From an uncultured Neomegalonema sp. (GTDB taxonomy: Bacteria > Pseudomonadota > Alphaproteobacteria > Rhodobacterales > Rhodobacteraceae), in NCBI GenBank assembly GCA_938008165.1, contig CALLLP010000030.1, positions 29,322 through 93,321 of the forward strand: a stretch of 64,000 nucleotides of DNA. The letters are read 5' to 3'. The notes under the pieces were generated by a model. The model had not been told where the DNA came from and made no database searches. It worked only from the letters and a program-made list of their open reading frames with translations. Position 1 is the stretch's first letter. Each line of letters starts with the position of its first letter. Below, piece by piece: positions 26,529 to 35,680 of this stretch. A program made the translations under genes and the position numbers.

Positions 26529-27772
26529 AAAACGATTGTTTCGCCCTTCCCGCCGGGGTTGCGTGGACGCCGGTGACGGAGGCGCTGGCCGATCTGCGGG
26601 GGCGCTTGTCCCCGGTGACAGGGGTAGAGGCGGTGGCGCTGGGTGCGGCGCAGGGGCGTATTCTGGCGCGCGACGTGATGGCCCCGATTTCCCTGCCCCC
26701 CGCCGATAACTCCGCTGTGGATGGCTATGCACTGGCCCATGGCTCCTTGACCCCTGAGGGTGAACAGCGGCTTGCACTTGTGCCCGGACGCTCGGCGGCG
26801 GGCGCGCCGTTTGGCGGGGTGATCGCGGCGGGGCAGGCGGTGCGTGTGCTGACCGGTGGGGTGATGCCGGATGGCACTGATTCGGTCGTGATGGACGAGG
26901 ATGTCGATCGCGACGGCGATGCGATCCGCTTTGGTTCGGGCCTGAAAGCCGGGGCGAATCGTCGGCGCGCGGGTGAGGATATTCGCGCGGATGCGCCTGC
27001 ATTGACCGCCGGGGCGCGGCTGGGTCCGGCGGCAATGGCGCGGTTGGCATCGATCGGCGTGGCGGAGGTGGCGGCGTTCGCGCCGCTGCGGGTTGCGGTT
27101 TTTTCGACTGGCGATGAGCTTGCGGAGCCGGGCGAAGCGCTGCGGCCGGGTCAGATATACGATGCGAACCGGGCGATGCTGTTGTCATTGGTCCGGGCGC
27201 AGGGGGTCGTAGCGCTGGATCATGGGCGCATTCCCGATCGCCCGGCCGCCATCGCCGACGCGCTGGCCACCGCTGCGCGCGATGCGGATGCGGTGATCGT
27301 GTCGGGCGGGGCATCGGGCGGCGATGAGGATCATGTCTCGCGCGAGTTATCGCGCAGCGGGGCGATGGCCCTGTGGCGGATTGCGATGAAACCGGGCAGG
27401 CCGCTGGCGCTGGGTCAAATCGACGGGGTGCCGGTCTTTGGCTTGCCGGGCAATCCGGTTGCGGCCTTCGTGTGCTTTCTAATTTTCGCCCGGCCTGCCC
27501 TGTGCCGGTTGGCGGGGGCCGATTGGCCGGAGCCGATGGGCTATCCGCTGGTCGCCCGGTTTTCGGCGCGCAAGAAGCCGGGCCGGGCCGAATACCTGCG
27601 TGGGCGGGCCGATGGCACCGGGGGGGTCGAGAAATTCCGCTCGGACGGATCGGGTCTCATTGGCGGGCTGGTCTGGTCGGGCGGATTGATCGCGCTGGAC
27701 CATGACCGGGGCGCGGTGGAGGCGGGCGAGGTCGTGCAGTTCCTGCCCTATGCCGAATTCGGGGTGGTATAA
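26519..27772 (+). CDS. moeA: Molybdopterin molybdenumtransferase
   Basis: Inserts molybdate into adenylated molybdopterin. The 417-residue protein has the family motifs LPPADNSAVDGYAL, VLTGGVMPDGTDSVVMDED, STGDEL, IYDANRAML, SGGASGGDEDH and the LPGNPVAAFVCF loop. It is the last gene of the overlapping run that starts with mttB. Confidence 0.96.
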   Translation: MALKNDCFALPAGVAWTPVTEALADLRGRLSPVTGVEAVALGAAQGRILARDVMAPISLPPADNSAVDGYALAHGSLTPEGEQRLALVPGRSAAGAPFGGVIAAGQAVRVLTGGVMPDGTDSVVMDEDVDRDGDAIRFGSGLKAGANRRRAGEDIRADAPALTAGARLGPAAMARLASIGVAEVAAFAPLRVAVFSTGDELAEPGEALRPGQIYDANRAMLLSLVRAQGVVALDHGRIPDRPAAIADALATAARDADAVIVSGGASGGDEDHVSRELSRSGAMALWRIAMKPGRPLALGQIDGVPVFGLPGNPVAAFVCFLIFARPALCRLAGADWPEPMGYPLVARFSARKKPGRAEYLRGRADGTGGVEKFRSDGSGLIGGLVWSGGLIALDHDRGAVEAGEVVQFLPYAEFGVV

Positions 27773-27841
27773 CACCCTTTGCTGAAATGCACAGGATGCC
27801 CTAAATCTCGTGCATTGCTGTTGTCGGTCGAGGAGAGCGCC

Positions 27842-28726
27842 ATGTCGTCGCAGAGTACCCTGTCGAAGAAATCAGCCGTGGCCGATCCCGATCAGTCGCC
27901 GGAAACAAAGCCAAAGCGCAAACGCATGACCGTGCCCGGCTTTATGGCGCGCAAGGGAGGTGAGCCGCTGGTCTGCCTGACCGCCTATACCGCCCATGTC
28001 GCCAATCTGCTCGATCAGCGGTGCGATCTGCTGCTGGTGGGCGACAGCCTTGGGATGGTGATCCACGGGATGCCCAATACGCTGGGTGTCACTCTTGAAC
28101 ATATGATCATGCATGGTCAGGGCGTGATGCGCGGAGCCGAGAAATCCCTGGTCGTCGTGGACCTGCCCTTCGGCAGCTTTGAGGAAAGCCCTGAAATCGC
28201 CTTTCGCAATGCCGCACGGGTGGTGAAGGAAACCGGCTGCGCGGCGGTCAAGCTGGAGGGCGGGGCCGAGATGGCGCCGACGATCCGCCACCTGACCCGG
28301 CGCGGCATCCCCGTGATGGCCCATATCGGCCTGATGCCGCAAAACATGAATGTCATGGGCGGCTTCAAGGTCGCGGGCCGGGACGAGCGGGATTGGGAAG
28401 GCATCATTCAGGATGCCCGCGAGGTCGAGAAGGCGGGCGCGTTCTCGGTGGTGGTCGAGGGCGTGACCGAACCGCTGGCCGAAAAGATCACACAATCGAT
28501 CTCGATTCCGACGATCGGCATCGGGGCCTCGGCGCAATGTGACGGACAAATCCTTGTTTTCGAAGATATGATCGGGCTGTTTCCGCGCGTGCCCACCTTC
28601 GTCAAACGCTATGGCAATATGCAGGACATGATCGAAGGGGCCGCCGACACCTATGCCGAAGAAGTGCGCGCCCGGCGCTTTCCCGGCGATGACCACGTCT
28701 ACACTCTCAGCAAGAAAGACGGCTGA
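27842..28726 (+). CDS. panB: 3-methyl-2-oxobutanoate hydroxymethyltransferase
   Basis: First committed step of pantothenate synthesis: adds hydroxymethyl from methylene-tetrahydrofolate to alpha-ketoisovalerate. The 294-residue protein has [25 protein letters not shown], the VKLEGG metal/substrate site and HIGLMPQ. An unusually polar 30-residue N-terminal extension ([19 protein letters not shown]) precedes the core. GAGGAGAGCGCC before the ATG at 27842 decides the start. panC, the usual partner, is not adjacent. Confidence 0.95.
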   Translation: MSSQSTLSKKSAVADPDQSPETKPKRKRMTVPGFMARKGGEPLVCLTAYTAHVANLLDQRCDLLLVGDSLGMVIHGMPNTLGVTLEHMIMHGQGVMRGAEKSLVVVDLPFGSFEESPEIAFRNAARVVKETGCAAVKLEGGAEMAPTIRHLTRRGIPVMAHIGLMPQNMNVMGGFKVAGRDERDWEGIIQDAREVEKAGAFSVVVEGVTEPLAEKITQSISIPTIGIGASAQCDGQILVFEDMIGLFPRVPTFVKRYGNMQDMIEGAADTYAEEVRARRFPGDDHVYTLSKKDG

Positions 28727-28788
28727 GGGGCCGCGCTTCGCCGGGCGCTTGTCGGGCGGCGCGATGTTTGGTCGCGCTGGGGTGGGCT

Positions 28789-28827
28789 GAATCAGGAAAT
28801 GCGCATTCTGGGTGCGATTCCTGATTC
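28789..28827 (+). repeat. Perfect 10-bp inverted repeat downstream of panB
   Basis: GAATCAGGAA (28789-28798) and TTCCTGATTC (28818-28827) are exact reverse complements 19 nt apart, followed by CCCCTT. It lies between panB and the TPR gene and could be a terminator, an operator or a structured RNA element; nothing decides between them. Confidence 0.6.
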
Positions 28828-28926
28828 CCCTTGATCGGACAATGCTCTAATGTCCGCGCGTTGCGGTGGATTGTTTGCCGTAAGCGATAAATGAAGTCCG
28901 GGATGGTCCCGGCGGGAGAGGACGCC

Positions 28927-29685
28927 TTGGCGGAGTCGGACAGTTTTATTCAGGAAGTCAGCGAGGAAGTACGTCGCGACAGGATGTATGCCGTATGGCG
29001 GCGCTATGGCCCCTGGCTGATTGCCGTGATCGTCATCGCTGTCCTGCTCGCCGCCGGTAAGGGGTGGTGGGAAGGCCGGGTCGAGGCGCGCAAGGCCGAG
29101 CTGGGCGGTGCGTTGCTCGAAGCCGATGCCATCGAGGATCCGGCGGCGGCCTCATCGGCCTTTCTGGCTCTGGCCGAGCAGGGTGAATACGATTATCCCG
29201 TGATTGCGGGCCTGCGCGGCGCGTCGGCACTGATGCAATCGGGTCAACTCGACGAGGCCGAAGCGCAATACGAGAGGATCAAGGCTCTGCCTGAAGTCGA
29301 TCCGCGCTTTCGCGATCTGGCGGAATTGCGCATCGTCATGATGCGGTCCGAAACGATGGACCCGGATGAGATGCTCGACCGGCTCGGCCCGCTGACCGTC
29401 GACACGTCCGTCTGGCGCCTGCCTGCCCTTGAATATGAAGCGGCGGCGTATCTGAAGAAAGACGATCCGAAGGCGGCGGTCGCGTCCCTGAGATCCATTC
29501 TCGACATCCCGCAATTGACCGCGGCGACTCAGGGGCGCATTCAGGAATTGATCGAGGCGATCAGCGAAACTCTGGATACCCCGGCTGCGGATATTCCGGT
29601 GGAGGATGCCGCGACTGAGGATGCCGCGACTGAGGAAGCCCCGACCGAGGAAGCCCCGACCGAGAAAGAAGGAGCGCAACAATGA
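28927..29685 (+). CDS. YfgM-like membrane-anchored tetratricopeptide protein
   Basis: A 252-residue protein anchored by one N-terminal helix (YGPWLIAVIVIAVLLAAG, about residues 25-45), with a periplasmic TPR-like helical region; in other bacteria YfgM works with BamB/PpiD in envelope protein folding. The preferred start is TTG at 28927 (ESDSFIQEVSEEVRRDR follows) because GGGAGAGG lies just ahead; the ATG at 28891 has no such site. The C-terminus is an acidic tail of repeated EDAATE/EEAPTE units from 15-bp DNA repeats (about 29600-29665). It overlaps bamB by 4 nt. Confidence 0.82.
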   Translation: MAESDSFIQEVSEEVRRDRMYAVWRRYGPWLIAVIVIAVLLAAGKGWWEGRVEARKAELGGALLEADAIEDPAAASSAFLALAEQGEYDYPVIAGLRGASALMQSGQLDEAEAQYERIKALPEVDPRFRDLAELRIVMMRSETMDPDEMLDRLGPLTVDTSVWRLPALEYEAAAYLKKDDPKAAVASLRSILDIPQLTAATQGRIQELIEAISETLDTPAADIPVEDAATEDAATEEAPTEEAPTEKEGAQQ

Positions 29686-30998
29686 TCTCCCCGCTGCGTA
29701 CTGGTCTTCTCGGATTGTGCTGCACGGCTTTGCTGGGTGGGTGCAGCAGCTTTAACTTTTTTGAGGATGATGAAGTCCGCTTGCCCGGCGAGCGTATCCC
29801 CGTTCGCACATCGACTGCGGAAGTGCCGGTCGCGGCGGATAGTGTCGCCATCGTTCTGCCCGCTGCGGTGACGAACAGCGACTGGCCGCAATTCAATGGC
29901 AATTCGACCCATTCCATCGGCCATGTCGCCGCCGGATCGCTGCAGCAGGTCTGGCGCGTCAGCGTCGGCAGTGGCTCTGCCGGGCGCATCGTGTCGCCTC
30001 CCATCGTCTTTAGCGGGCGCGTCTATGCCATGGATACCGCCTCTACGGTTTCGGCCCATGATGCGGGCACCGGCGCGCCGGTCTGGAGTGTCGATCTGAC
30101 ACCGGAAAGCGAAAACGCCATCGACGGTTTCGGCGGTGGTCTCGCGGCGGAGGATGGCCGGGTGTATGCCTCCAGCGGGTTTGGTCTGCTGACGGCGCTT
30201 GATGCGGCCAGCGGCGCAGAAATCTGGACCGGAGCCTTGCGCGCCCCCAGCCGTGCTGCGCCCAGTATTGCCGGGGGGCGCATCTTCGTCGTCACACGCG
30301 AGAATCGGACCTTCGCCTTCAATGCGGCGACGGGCGAGGCGGGCTGGAACCGGCAGGGTCTGGAACAGGCCGCCGGTATTCTGGGTGGCGCGGGGCCTGC
30401 GGCGACCGATCGCGTCGTCATTGCTCCCTATTCCTCCGGCGAGCTGACCGCGTATCTCGCGGCTTCGGGCCGTCCGATATGGGAAGAAGACCTGACCGGA
30501 ATCCGGGGTGCGGGTGGCTTGGCGGCGCTTAATGACGTGGCGGGCGATCCCGTGATCTCCGATGGCGTCGTTTATGCCGCCAGCCAGTCTGGGCGCCTCG
30601 CCGCCATCGATCTGCGTAATGGTGACCGGCTTTGGACCCGCAATGTGGGCGGTGCTCAGGCCCCCTATGTCGTGGGCAATGCCGTGTTCTTCGTCGATGA
30701 CAGCGGTGTTTTGCATGCATTCGACCGCGACACGGGCGACACGGCGTGGCAAGTTCCGCTCGGCGAGTTCGAAGACCCGGAAGATCGCGAGGATGCGATT
30801 GTTTGGGCCGGGCCGATCGCGGCGGGTAATCGCCTGCTGCTGACATCGAGCACGGGCCGGTTGATCGCCGTCGATCCCACAAGCGGACAGATCGTCGCCG
30901 AAGCGGCCCTACCCGAAGGATCGAGCGTGCCGCCCGTTGTCGCCAATGGCACGATCTATGTTCTCACAGACGACGCGTCCTTGATCGCGTTTCGATAG
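29682..30998 (+). CDS. bamB: Outer-membrane protein assembly factor BamB-like, PQQ-type beta-propeller lipoprotein
   Basis: A 438-residue lipoprotein (signal peptide with lipobox LLGGC, Cys at about 21) followed by an eight-bladed beta-propeller with repeated blade motifs such as VYAMDTASTVSAHDAGTG, LLTALDAASGAEIW and LIAVDPTSGQIVAEA. BamB supports the BamA machine that inserts barrels into the outer membrane. Position between the YfgM-like protein and der is the standard alphaproteobacterial order. Confidence 0.93.
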   Translation: MISPLRTGLLGLCCTALLGGCSSFNFFEDDEVRLPGERIPVRTSTAEVPVAADSVAIVLPAAVTNSDWPQFNGNSTHSIGHVAAGSLQQVWRVSVGSGSAGRIVSPPIVFSGRVYAMDTASTVSAHDAGTGAPVWSVDLTPESENAIDGFGGGLAAEDGRVYASSGFGLLTALDAASGAEIWTGALRAPSRAAPSIAGGRIFVVTRENRTFAFNAATGEAGWNRQGLEQAAGILGGAGPAATDRVVIAPYSSGELTAYLAASGRPIWEEDLTGIRGAGGLAALNDVAGDPVISDGVVYAASQSGRLAAIDLRNGDRLWTRNVGGAQAPYVVGNAVFFVDDSGVLHAFDRDTGDTAWQVPLGEFEDPEDREDAIVWAGPIAAGNRLLLTSSTGRLIAVDPTSGQIVAEAALPEGSSVPPVVANGTIYVLTDDASLIAFR

Positions 30999-31011
30999 AA
31001 AGTTCTGACCG

Positions 31012-32412
31012 ATGGCCTTTTCCGTTGCGATCATCGGTCGCCCGAATGTCGGGAAATCGACGCTGTTCAATCGCCTTGTCGGCAAGCGTATCGCATTGGT
31101 CGATGATACCCCCGGTGTCACGCGAGACCTGCGCGAAGGCGACGGACGGTTGCGCGATCTGCGCTTTACCGTCGTCGACACGGCGGGACTGGAGGATGCA
31201 ACCGACGATTCACTACAGGGGCGCATGCGCCGTCTGAGCGAACAGGCCATCGATACGGCGGATGTCTCGCTGTTCATGATCGACGCCCGTGCCGGGATCA
31301 CCGCGACCGACCGCGACCTTGCCGACTTGCTGCGCCGCAAGGAAGCGCGGGTCATCGTGCTCGCGAATAAATCCGAGGGGCGCGCGGGGGATGAGGGTTT
31401 TTACGAAGGCTTTTCGCTTGGCCTTGGCGAGCCGGTGCGCGTCTCCGCCGAGCATGGGGAGGGGTTGGAAGACCTGCGCGATGCCCTCGCTCCCTTGGCC
31501 GTCGAATTCGAGATGGACGAGGATACGCTGCCCGATATCGAGGTCGCTCTCGATCCCGAAACGGGCGAGCCGGTCGAGGCGGTGGAGCCGGATAAACCGA
31601 TCCAGATCGCCATTGTTGGCCGCCCCAATGCCGGAAAATCGACCCTCGTGAACCGCATTCTGGGTATCGACAAGATGCTCACCGGTCCCGAGGCGGGAAT
31701 CACCCGCGATGCCATCGGCACCGTCCATGACTGGGGTGGCCGGGCCGTGAAACTGTTCGATACTGCGGGGATGCGAAAGCGGGCGAAGGTGACTGCGAAG
31801 CTCGAAAAGCTGTCGGTATCCGATGGATTGCGCGCGGTGAAGTTCTCCGAGGTCGTGATCGTCCTGCTCGATGCGCAAAACCCGCTGGAAAGTCAGGATT
31901 TGCGCATTGCCGACCTTGCCGAACGCGAGGGCCGCGCGGTGGTGATTGCGGTCAATAAATGGGATCTGGTAGACGAAAAACAGAAGACCATGGCCGCGCT
32001 CAAGGAATCGGTGACGCGCCTTTTGCCCCAGTTGAGAGGCGTGCCCTTCGTGATGCTGTCGGCGCGCGACGGCAAGAATATCGACCGCCTGCACGATGCG
32101 GTGATGAAGGCCCATACCATCTGGAACGCGCGGGTTTCGACGGCGCGTCTGAATGATTGGCTGATCGAGATGGTCGCGCGCCACCCGCCGCCCGCACCCG
32201 GAGGGCGGCGGATCAAGCTGCGCTACATGACGCAGGCAAAGACGCGCCCGCCGACCTTCGTGACCTTTTGCTCGCGACCGGAGGAAGTGCCCGCCGCCTA
32301 TCGCCGCTATCTCGTAAATGGCTTGCGCGAGGCGTTTGGATTGCAAGGCACGCCGCTGCGATTGTTCCTGCGCAAGCGCGAAAATCCTTACGAGCCGGGA
32401 AAATCGCGGTAG
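31012..32412 (+). CDS. der: Ribosome biogenesis GTPase Der (EngA)
   Basis: A 466-residue double GTPase needed for 50S assembly. Two G domains are clear: GRPNVGKST with DTAGLED near residues 8-60, and GRPNAGKST with [11 protein letters not shown] around 200-260; NKWDL is the second G4 motif. A KH-like C-terminal domain follows ([18 protein letters not shown]). It follows bamB after 13 nt. Confidence 0.98.
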   Translation: MAFSVAIIGRPNVGKSTLFNRLVGKRIALVDDTPGVTRDLREGDGRLRDLRFTVVDTAGLEDATDDSLQGRMRRLSEQAIDTADVSLFMIDARAGITATDRDLADLLRRKEARVIVLANKSEGRAGDEGFYEGFSLGLGEPVRVSAEHGEGLEDLRDALAPLAVEFEMDEDTLPDIEVALDPETGEPVEAVEPDKPIQIAIVGRPNAGKSTLVNRILGIDKMLTGPEAGITRDAIGTVHDWGGRAVKLFDTAGMRKRAKVTAKLEKLSVSDGLRAVKFSEVVIVLLDAQNPLESQDLRIADLAEREGRAVVIAVNKWDLVDEKQKTMAALKESVTRLLPQLRGVPFVMLSARDGKNIDRLHDAVMKAHTIWNARVSTARLNDWLIEMVARHPPPAPGGRRIKLRYMTQAKTRPPTFVTFCSRPEEVPAAYRRYLVNGLREAFGLQGTPLRLFLRKRENPYEPGKSR

Positions 32413-32445
32413 GATGATGCGTGATTGAAACGGGAGAGCAAAACC

Positions 32446-32892
32446 ATGATGCGTTTGTCTGTCATTCTATTCGCGGCTTTGGCGGTGTCACCCGCCTCGG
32501 CTCAGGGGCTTGAGGGTCTGCTTGGGCAATTTCAGGATAAGGCCAAGGCAACGGCCTTCGATACCGCTATTCAAAGTCAGGCACCGGGCCTGTCGGGTCT
32601 GACTCAGGGTTTGTCGGACAGTCAGAAAGCCCAGCTTTTCGATCTCGGTGTCGATAATGCGGGAACGATCGGTCAGGTCGCGGCGGGCGCCTCCGCGCTC
32701 GGAGCCGTATCGGGTGTCACCGCCCCGGCCTATCCGCAGCCCGTCGCGCCCGCTCCGGCCTATGGCACGGTGGCTCCGGCCTACCCACAACCCGTCGCGC
32801 CCGCCCCGGCCTATGGGCAGGGTCAGACAACGGCGAATGATGCGTTGATCAACGGCGTGATTCAGCTTGGCTTGGGCGCGCTCGGAAACTGA
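32446..32892 (+). CDS. Small secreted protein with Ala/Pro/Tyr repeats, unknown function
   Basis: A 148-residue protein with a signal peptide (cleavage near SPASA, about residue 19). The middle contains two copies of a PAYPQPVAPAPAYG unit encoded by near-identical DNA at about 32727-32818, and the C-terminus ends in a hydrophobic LINGVIQLGLGALGN. GGGAGA precedes the ATG at 32446, so the upstream ATG at 32425 is rejected. No enzyme motif is present. The P/A/Y repeat style resembles the large protein at the right edge of the window. Confidence 0.65.
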   Translation: MMRLSVILFAALAVSPASAQGLEGLLGQFQDKAKATAFDTAIQSQAPGLSGLTQGLSDSQKAQLFDLGVDNAGTIGQVAAGASALGAVSGVTAPAYPQPVAPAPAYGTVAPAYPQPVAPAPAYGQGQTTANDALINGVIQLGLGALGN

Positions 32893-32901
32893 GATCGCCG
32901 A

Positions 32902-33561
32902 TCACCCTAGGACCAGCGATACGACCCCCTGTGCCACCTCTGCGCAGGGGGTTAGCTTCGTGCGGTCCTCGCTTGGATAAAAGCGGGCGCGGGTCGCGGT
33001 CGGCATCGGTGGTGGGCGGTGAAAATGGGCGATCACGCCGGTTTTTTCGCGCTCGGCGGCATAGGCGCGGGCAAAGGCGATGCCCGCATCCTTGGTCGCA
33101 TGATAGGGAGACCAGAGCGCTTTGCCGTCTTGCGAATCCGTCATGAAGATCGCCGCCGGAGCCTTCGCCGCCCCGAACAGGGGATCGATGACCCGGAGCA
33201 GGCTTTGCATTGCCCGCGCATTGATCGCAAACGCCCGGTCGAGCGTCTTGGCATCCAGATGCGTGACCGGCGACAGGTGCGGTGCATGAATCGCGCAATG
33301 CACCAAGAGATCGAGCCGCCCGTGGCGCTGATGGATCGCATCGGCCACGCGTTCAAGGGCCGCGTTATCGGTGATATCCATCGGGAGCAGGGTCGGGCGC
33401 AGGCCCCCATCCTGTGCGATGCAATCGTCGAGTTCTTCCAGCGCTCCTTGCGTGCGGGCCATGGCCCAGACCTGCACGTCCTGCCCTGCCAGTGCCCGCG
33501 CGACCGAGAATCCCAAGCCTCGCGATGCGCCGGTGACGAGGGCGACCCGCGCGGCGCTCAT
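32902..33561 (-). CDS. Short-chain dehydrogenase/reductase (SDR)
   Basis: A 219-residue NAD(P)-dependent oxidoreductase. The cofactor motif is TGASRGLGFSVARAL at the N-terminus and the catalytic Tyr/Lys pair is in YHATK, with a Ser in TDSQDG upstream. Its start overlaps the purF stop by 4 nt, so it is coexpressed with purF, an arrangement common in Rhodobacterales. The substrate is unknown. Confidence 0.85.
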   Translation of the reverse strand: MSAARVALVTGASRGLGFSVARALAGQDVQVWAMARTQGALEELDDCIAQDGGLRPTLLPMDITDNAALERVADAIHQRHGRLDLLVHCAIHAPHLSPVTHLDAKTLDRAFAINARAMQSLLRVIDPLFGAAKAPAAIFMTDSQDGKALWSPYHATKDAGIAFARAYAAEREKTGVIAHFHRPPPMPTATRARFYPSEDRTKLTPCAEVAQGVVSLVLG

Positions 33562-35021
33562 TCGGCAGCGTCGAGCGTCAGCTCGCCACTATCGATCGCG
33601 TCGGTCGGTGTCAGCGGGTATTCGCCGGAGAAACAGGCATCGCAATATTGCGGCGCGGCCCCATCGCGCCCATCCTCGCCACAGGCCCGGTAGAGACCGT
33701 CAAGCGATGTGAAGGCCAGACTGTCGAGGCCCAGATGCGCCCGCATCTCCTCGGTCGTCATATGCGAAGCGAGCAGCTTGGAACGGTTTGGCGTATCGAC
33801 CCCGTAATAGCAGGGCCATGCGGTCGGGGGCGAGGCGATGCGGAAATGCACCTCCTTTGCGCCCGCATCGCGGACCATCTGCATGATCTTGATCGAGGTG
33901 GTCCCGCGCACGAGCGAATCGTCGACCAGCACGACGCGCTTGCCCGCAACGACCGCCTTGTTCACGTTGAGCTTCAGCTTGACGCCGAGATTGCGGATAT
34001 GATCCGTCGGCTCGATAAAGGTGCGGCCCGTATACTGGTTTCGGATCACGCCGAAGGCGAAGGGGATGCCGCTTTCCTGACTGTATCCGATGGCCGCCGG
34101 GGTGCCGCTGTCGGGCACGGGGCAGACGACATCCGCCTCTATCAGATTTTCCCGCGCCAGTTCCTCGCCGATGCGGCGGCGGGTCTCATAGACGCTGCGC
34201 CCTTCAATCTGGCTGTCGGGACGCGAGAAATAAACATATTCGAAGATGCAGAACCGGCTCGGTTTGGGTGTGAATGGGCGGCTTGTCACGATGCCCTTAT
34301 CGCTGATGACGACCATTTCGCCCGGCTCGATATCGCGCACATAATCCGCGCCGATGATGTCGAGGGCGCAGGTCTCGGAGCTGAGCACGTAAGCATTGCC
34401 AAAGCGCCCCAGAACCAGAGGCCGTACACCGGATGGATCGCGCAGGCCGATCATTTTTGTCCGGGTCATGGCGATGATTGAGAAGGCCCCCTCCACCGCG
34501 CGCAGGGCGTCGGTGATGCGATCGGGCAGCTTGTTCTGGATCGACCGGGCCATCAGATGCACGATGCATTCGGTATCGGACGAGGATTGGAAGATCGATC
34601 CCCGCTTGACCAGATCGTTTCGAAGGGCCGCCGCATTGGTGATATTGCCATTATGGGCGATGGCGCAGCCGCCGGGCGCAAATTCCGCAAAGATCGGCTG
34701 AATGTCGCGCAGGGCCGTGATGCCCTTGGCCCCGGCGGTCGAATACCGGTTATGCCCGATGGCCAGCGATCCGGGCAGGCGGTCGATTGCGCTTTGCTTG
34801 GTGAAGGTATCGCGCACGAGGCCGATGCGGCGATCATTGTAGAATTCGCCGGTCGCACCGTCATAGGAGACGATCCCCGCTGCTTCCTGCCCGCGATGCT
34901 GCAAGGCATGCAGCCCCAGCGCCACGAGAGCGGCCGCATCCCCGGCTTCTGCGCCGAAGACGCCGAAGACGCCGCATTCTTCGTTCAGCTTGTCGTCGGT
35001 AAACGTATCCGCTTCCGCCAT
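33558..35021 (-). CDS. purF: Amidophosphoribosyltransferase
   Basis: First step of purine synthesis: PRPP plus glutamine gives phosphoribosylamine. The 487-residue protein begins with a short propeptide ending before C16 (NEECGVFGVFG), the N-terminal nucleophile of the class II glutaminase domain; GHNRYSTAG and AHNGNITN are in the same domain. The PRPP-binding motif VLVDDSLVRGTTS is in the C-terminal transferase domain. Confidence 0.98.
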   Translation of the reverse strand: MAEADTFTDDKLNEECGVFGVFGAEAGDAAALVALGLHALQHRGQEAAGIVSYDGATGEFYNDRRIGLVRDTFTKQSAIDRLPGSLAIGHNRYSTAGAKGITALRDIQPIFAEFAPGGCAIAHNGNITNAAALRNDLVKRGSIFQSSSDTECIVHLMARSIQNKLPDRITDALRAVEGAFSIIAMTRTKMIGLRDPSGVRPLVLGRFGNAYVLSSETCALDIIGADYVRDIEPGEMVVISDKGIVTSRPFTPKPSRFCIFEYVYFSRPDSQIEGRSVYETRRRIGEELARENLIEADVVCPVPDSGTPAAIGYSQESGIPFAFGVIRNQYTGRTFIEPTDHIRNLGVKLKLNVNKAVVAGKRVVLVDDSLVRGTTSIKIMQMVRDAGAKEVHFRIASPPTAWPCYYGVDTPNRSKLLASHMTTEEMRAHLGLDSLAFTSLDGLYRACGEDGRDGAAPQYCDACFSGEYPLTPTDAIDSGELTLDAAE

Positions 35022-35052
35022 GGGGCGCTCCGATTTTCGAGGGCAAACAGTT

Positions 35053-35637
35053 TCAGATTGGGTTGGGTTCTACCAGTTCGCCGACCGGGTCGTTGCTCGC
35101 GCCGGGGGCCTTGTCGAACAGGTCGCTCAGGGCAGTTTGCAGGAAGTCGGGCATCTCGGTCGGCATCGTGTCGCGCAGAGCGGTTGCCGTATCCGCAACG
35201 ATCCGGCCCCCATAGGAATCGGCGATAGCCTTGGTTTGCAGCGTCGCAGGATTCGACCCGCCAACAAAGATCCAGACCACCGCGAGCAGGATCAACCCCC
35301 GCGCCACCCCGAACAAGAAGCCGAGGCCCCGGTCGATCGGTCCCAGTGCCGAATTGCTGATGAAGGACGCGATGGCGCCGCCCACAATTGTCAAGATGAC
35401 CAGCGCAATCACAAAGGTCAGCACAATCGCCGCCCAAGGTGTCAAGTCGCCCAGATCGACGACGTCGCGGAGTGTTGGCTCGACCATGGGATAGAAGTTC
35501 AGCGCCGCCAGCGCCGCAACGATCCATATCCCCAGCGTGAAGACTTCACGCGTCAGCCCCCGGCTGTAGGCGAACAGCGCGGAAAACAAGACCACCACGC
35601 CAATGACCACATCCACGATTGTTGAAGTGAGTTCCAT
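35053..35637 (-). CDS. cvpA: CvpA-family membrane protein
   Basis: A 194-residue inner-membrane protein with four hydrophobic segments and the CvpA pattern (VDVVIGVVVLFSALFAYSRGLTREVF; the RG motif is conserved). In other bacteria CvpA affects colicin V export, cell envelope robustness and growth; the mechanism is not established. It lies 31 nt upstream of purF, the classic cvpA-purF pair. Confidence 0.92.
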   Translation of the reverse strand: MELTSTIVDVVIGVVVLFSALFAYSRGLTREVFTLGIWIVAALAALNFYPMVEPTLRDVVDLGDLTPWAAIVLTFVIALVILTIVGGAIASFISNSALGPIDRGLGFLFGVARGLILLAVVWIFVGGSNPATLQTKAIADSYGGRIVADTATALRDTMPTEMPDFLQTALSDLFDKAPGASNDPVGELVEPNPI

Positions 35638-35680
35638 CTGTCTTTCCTGTCACAACACGGGATTCGCTACACACCATTCG

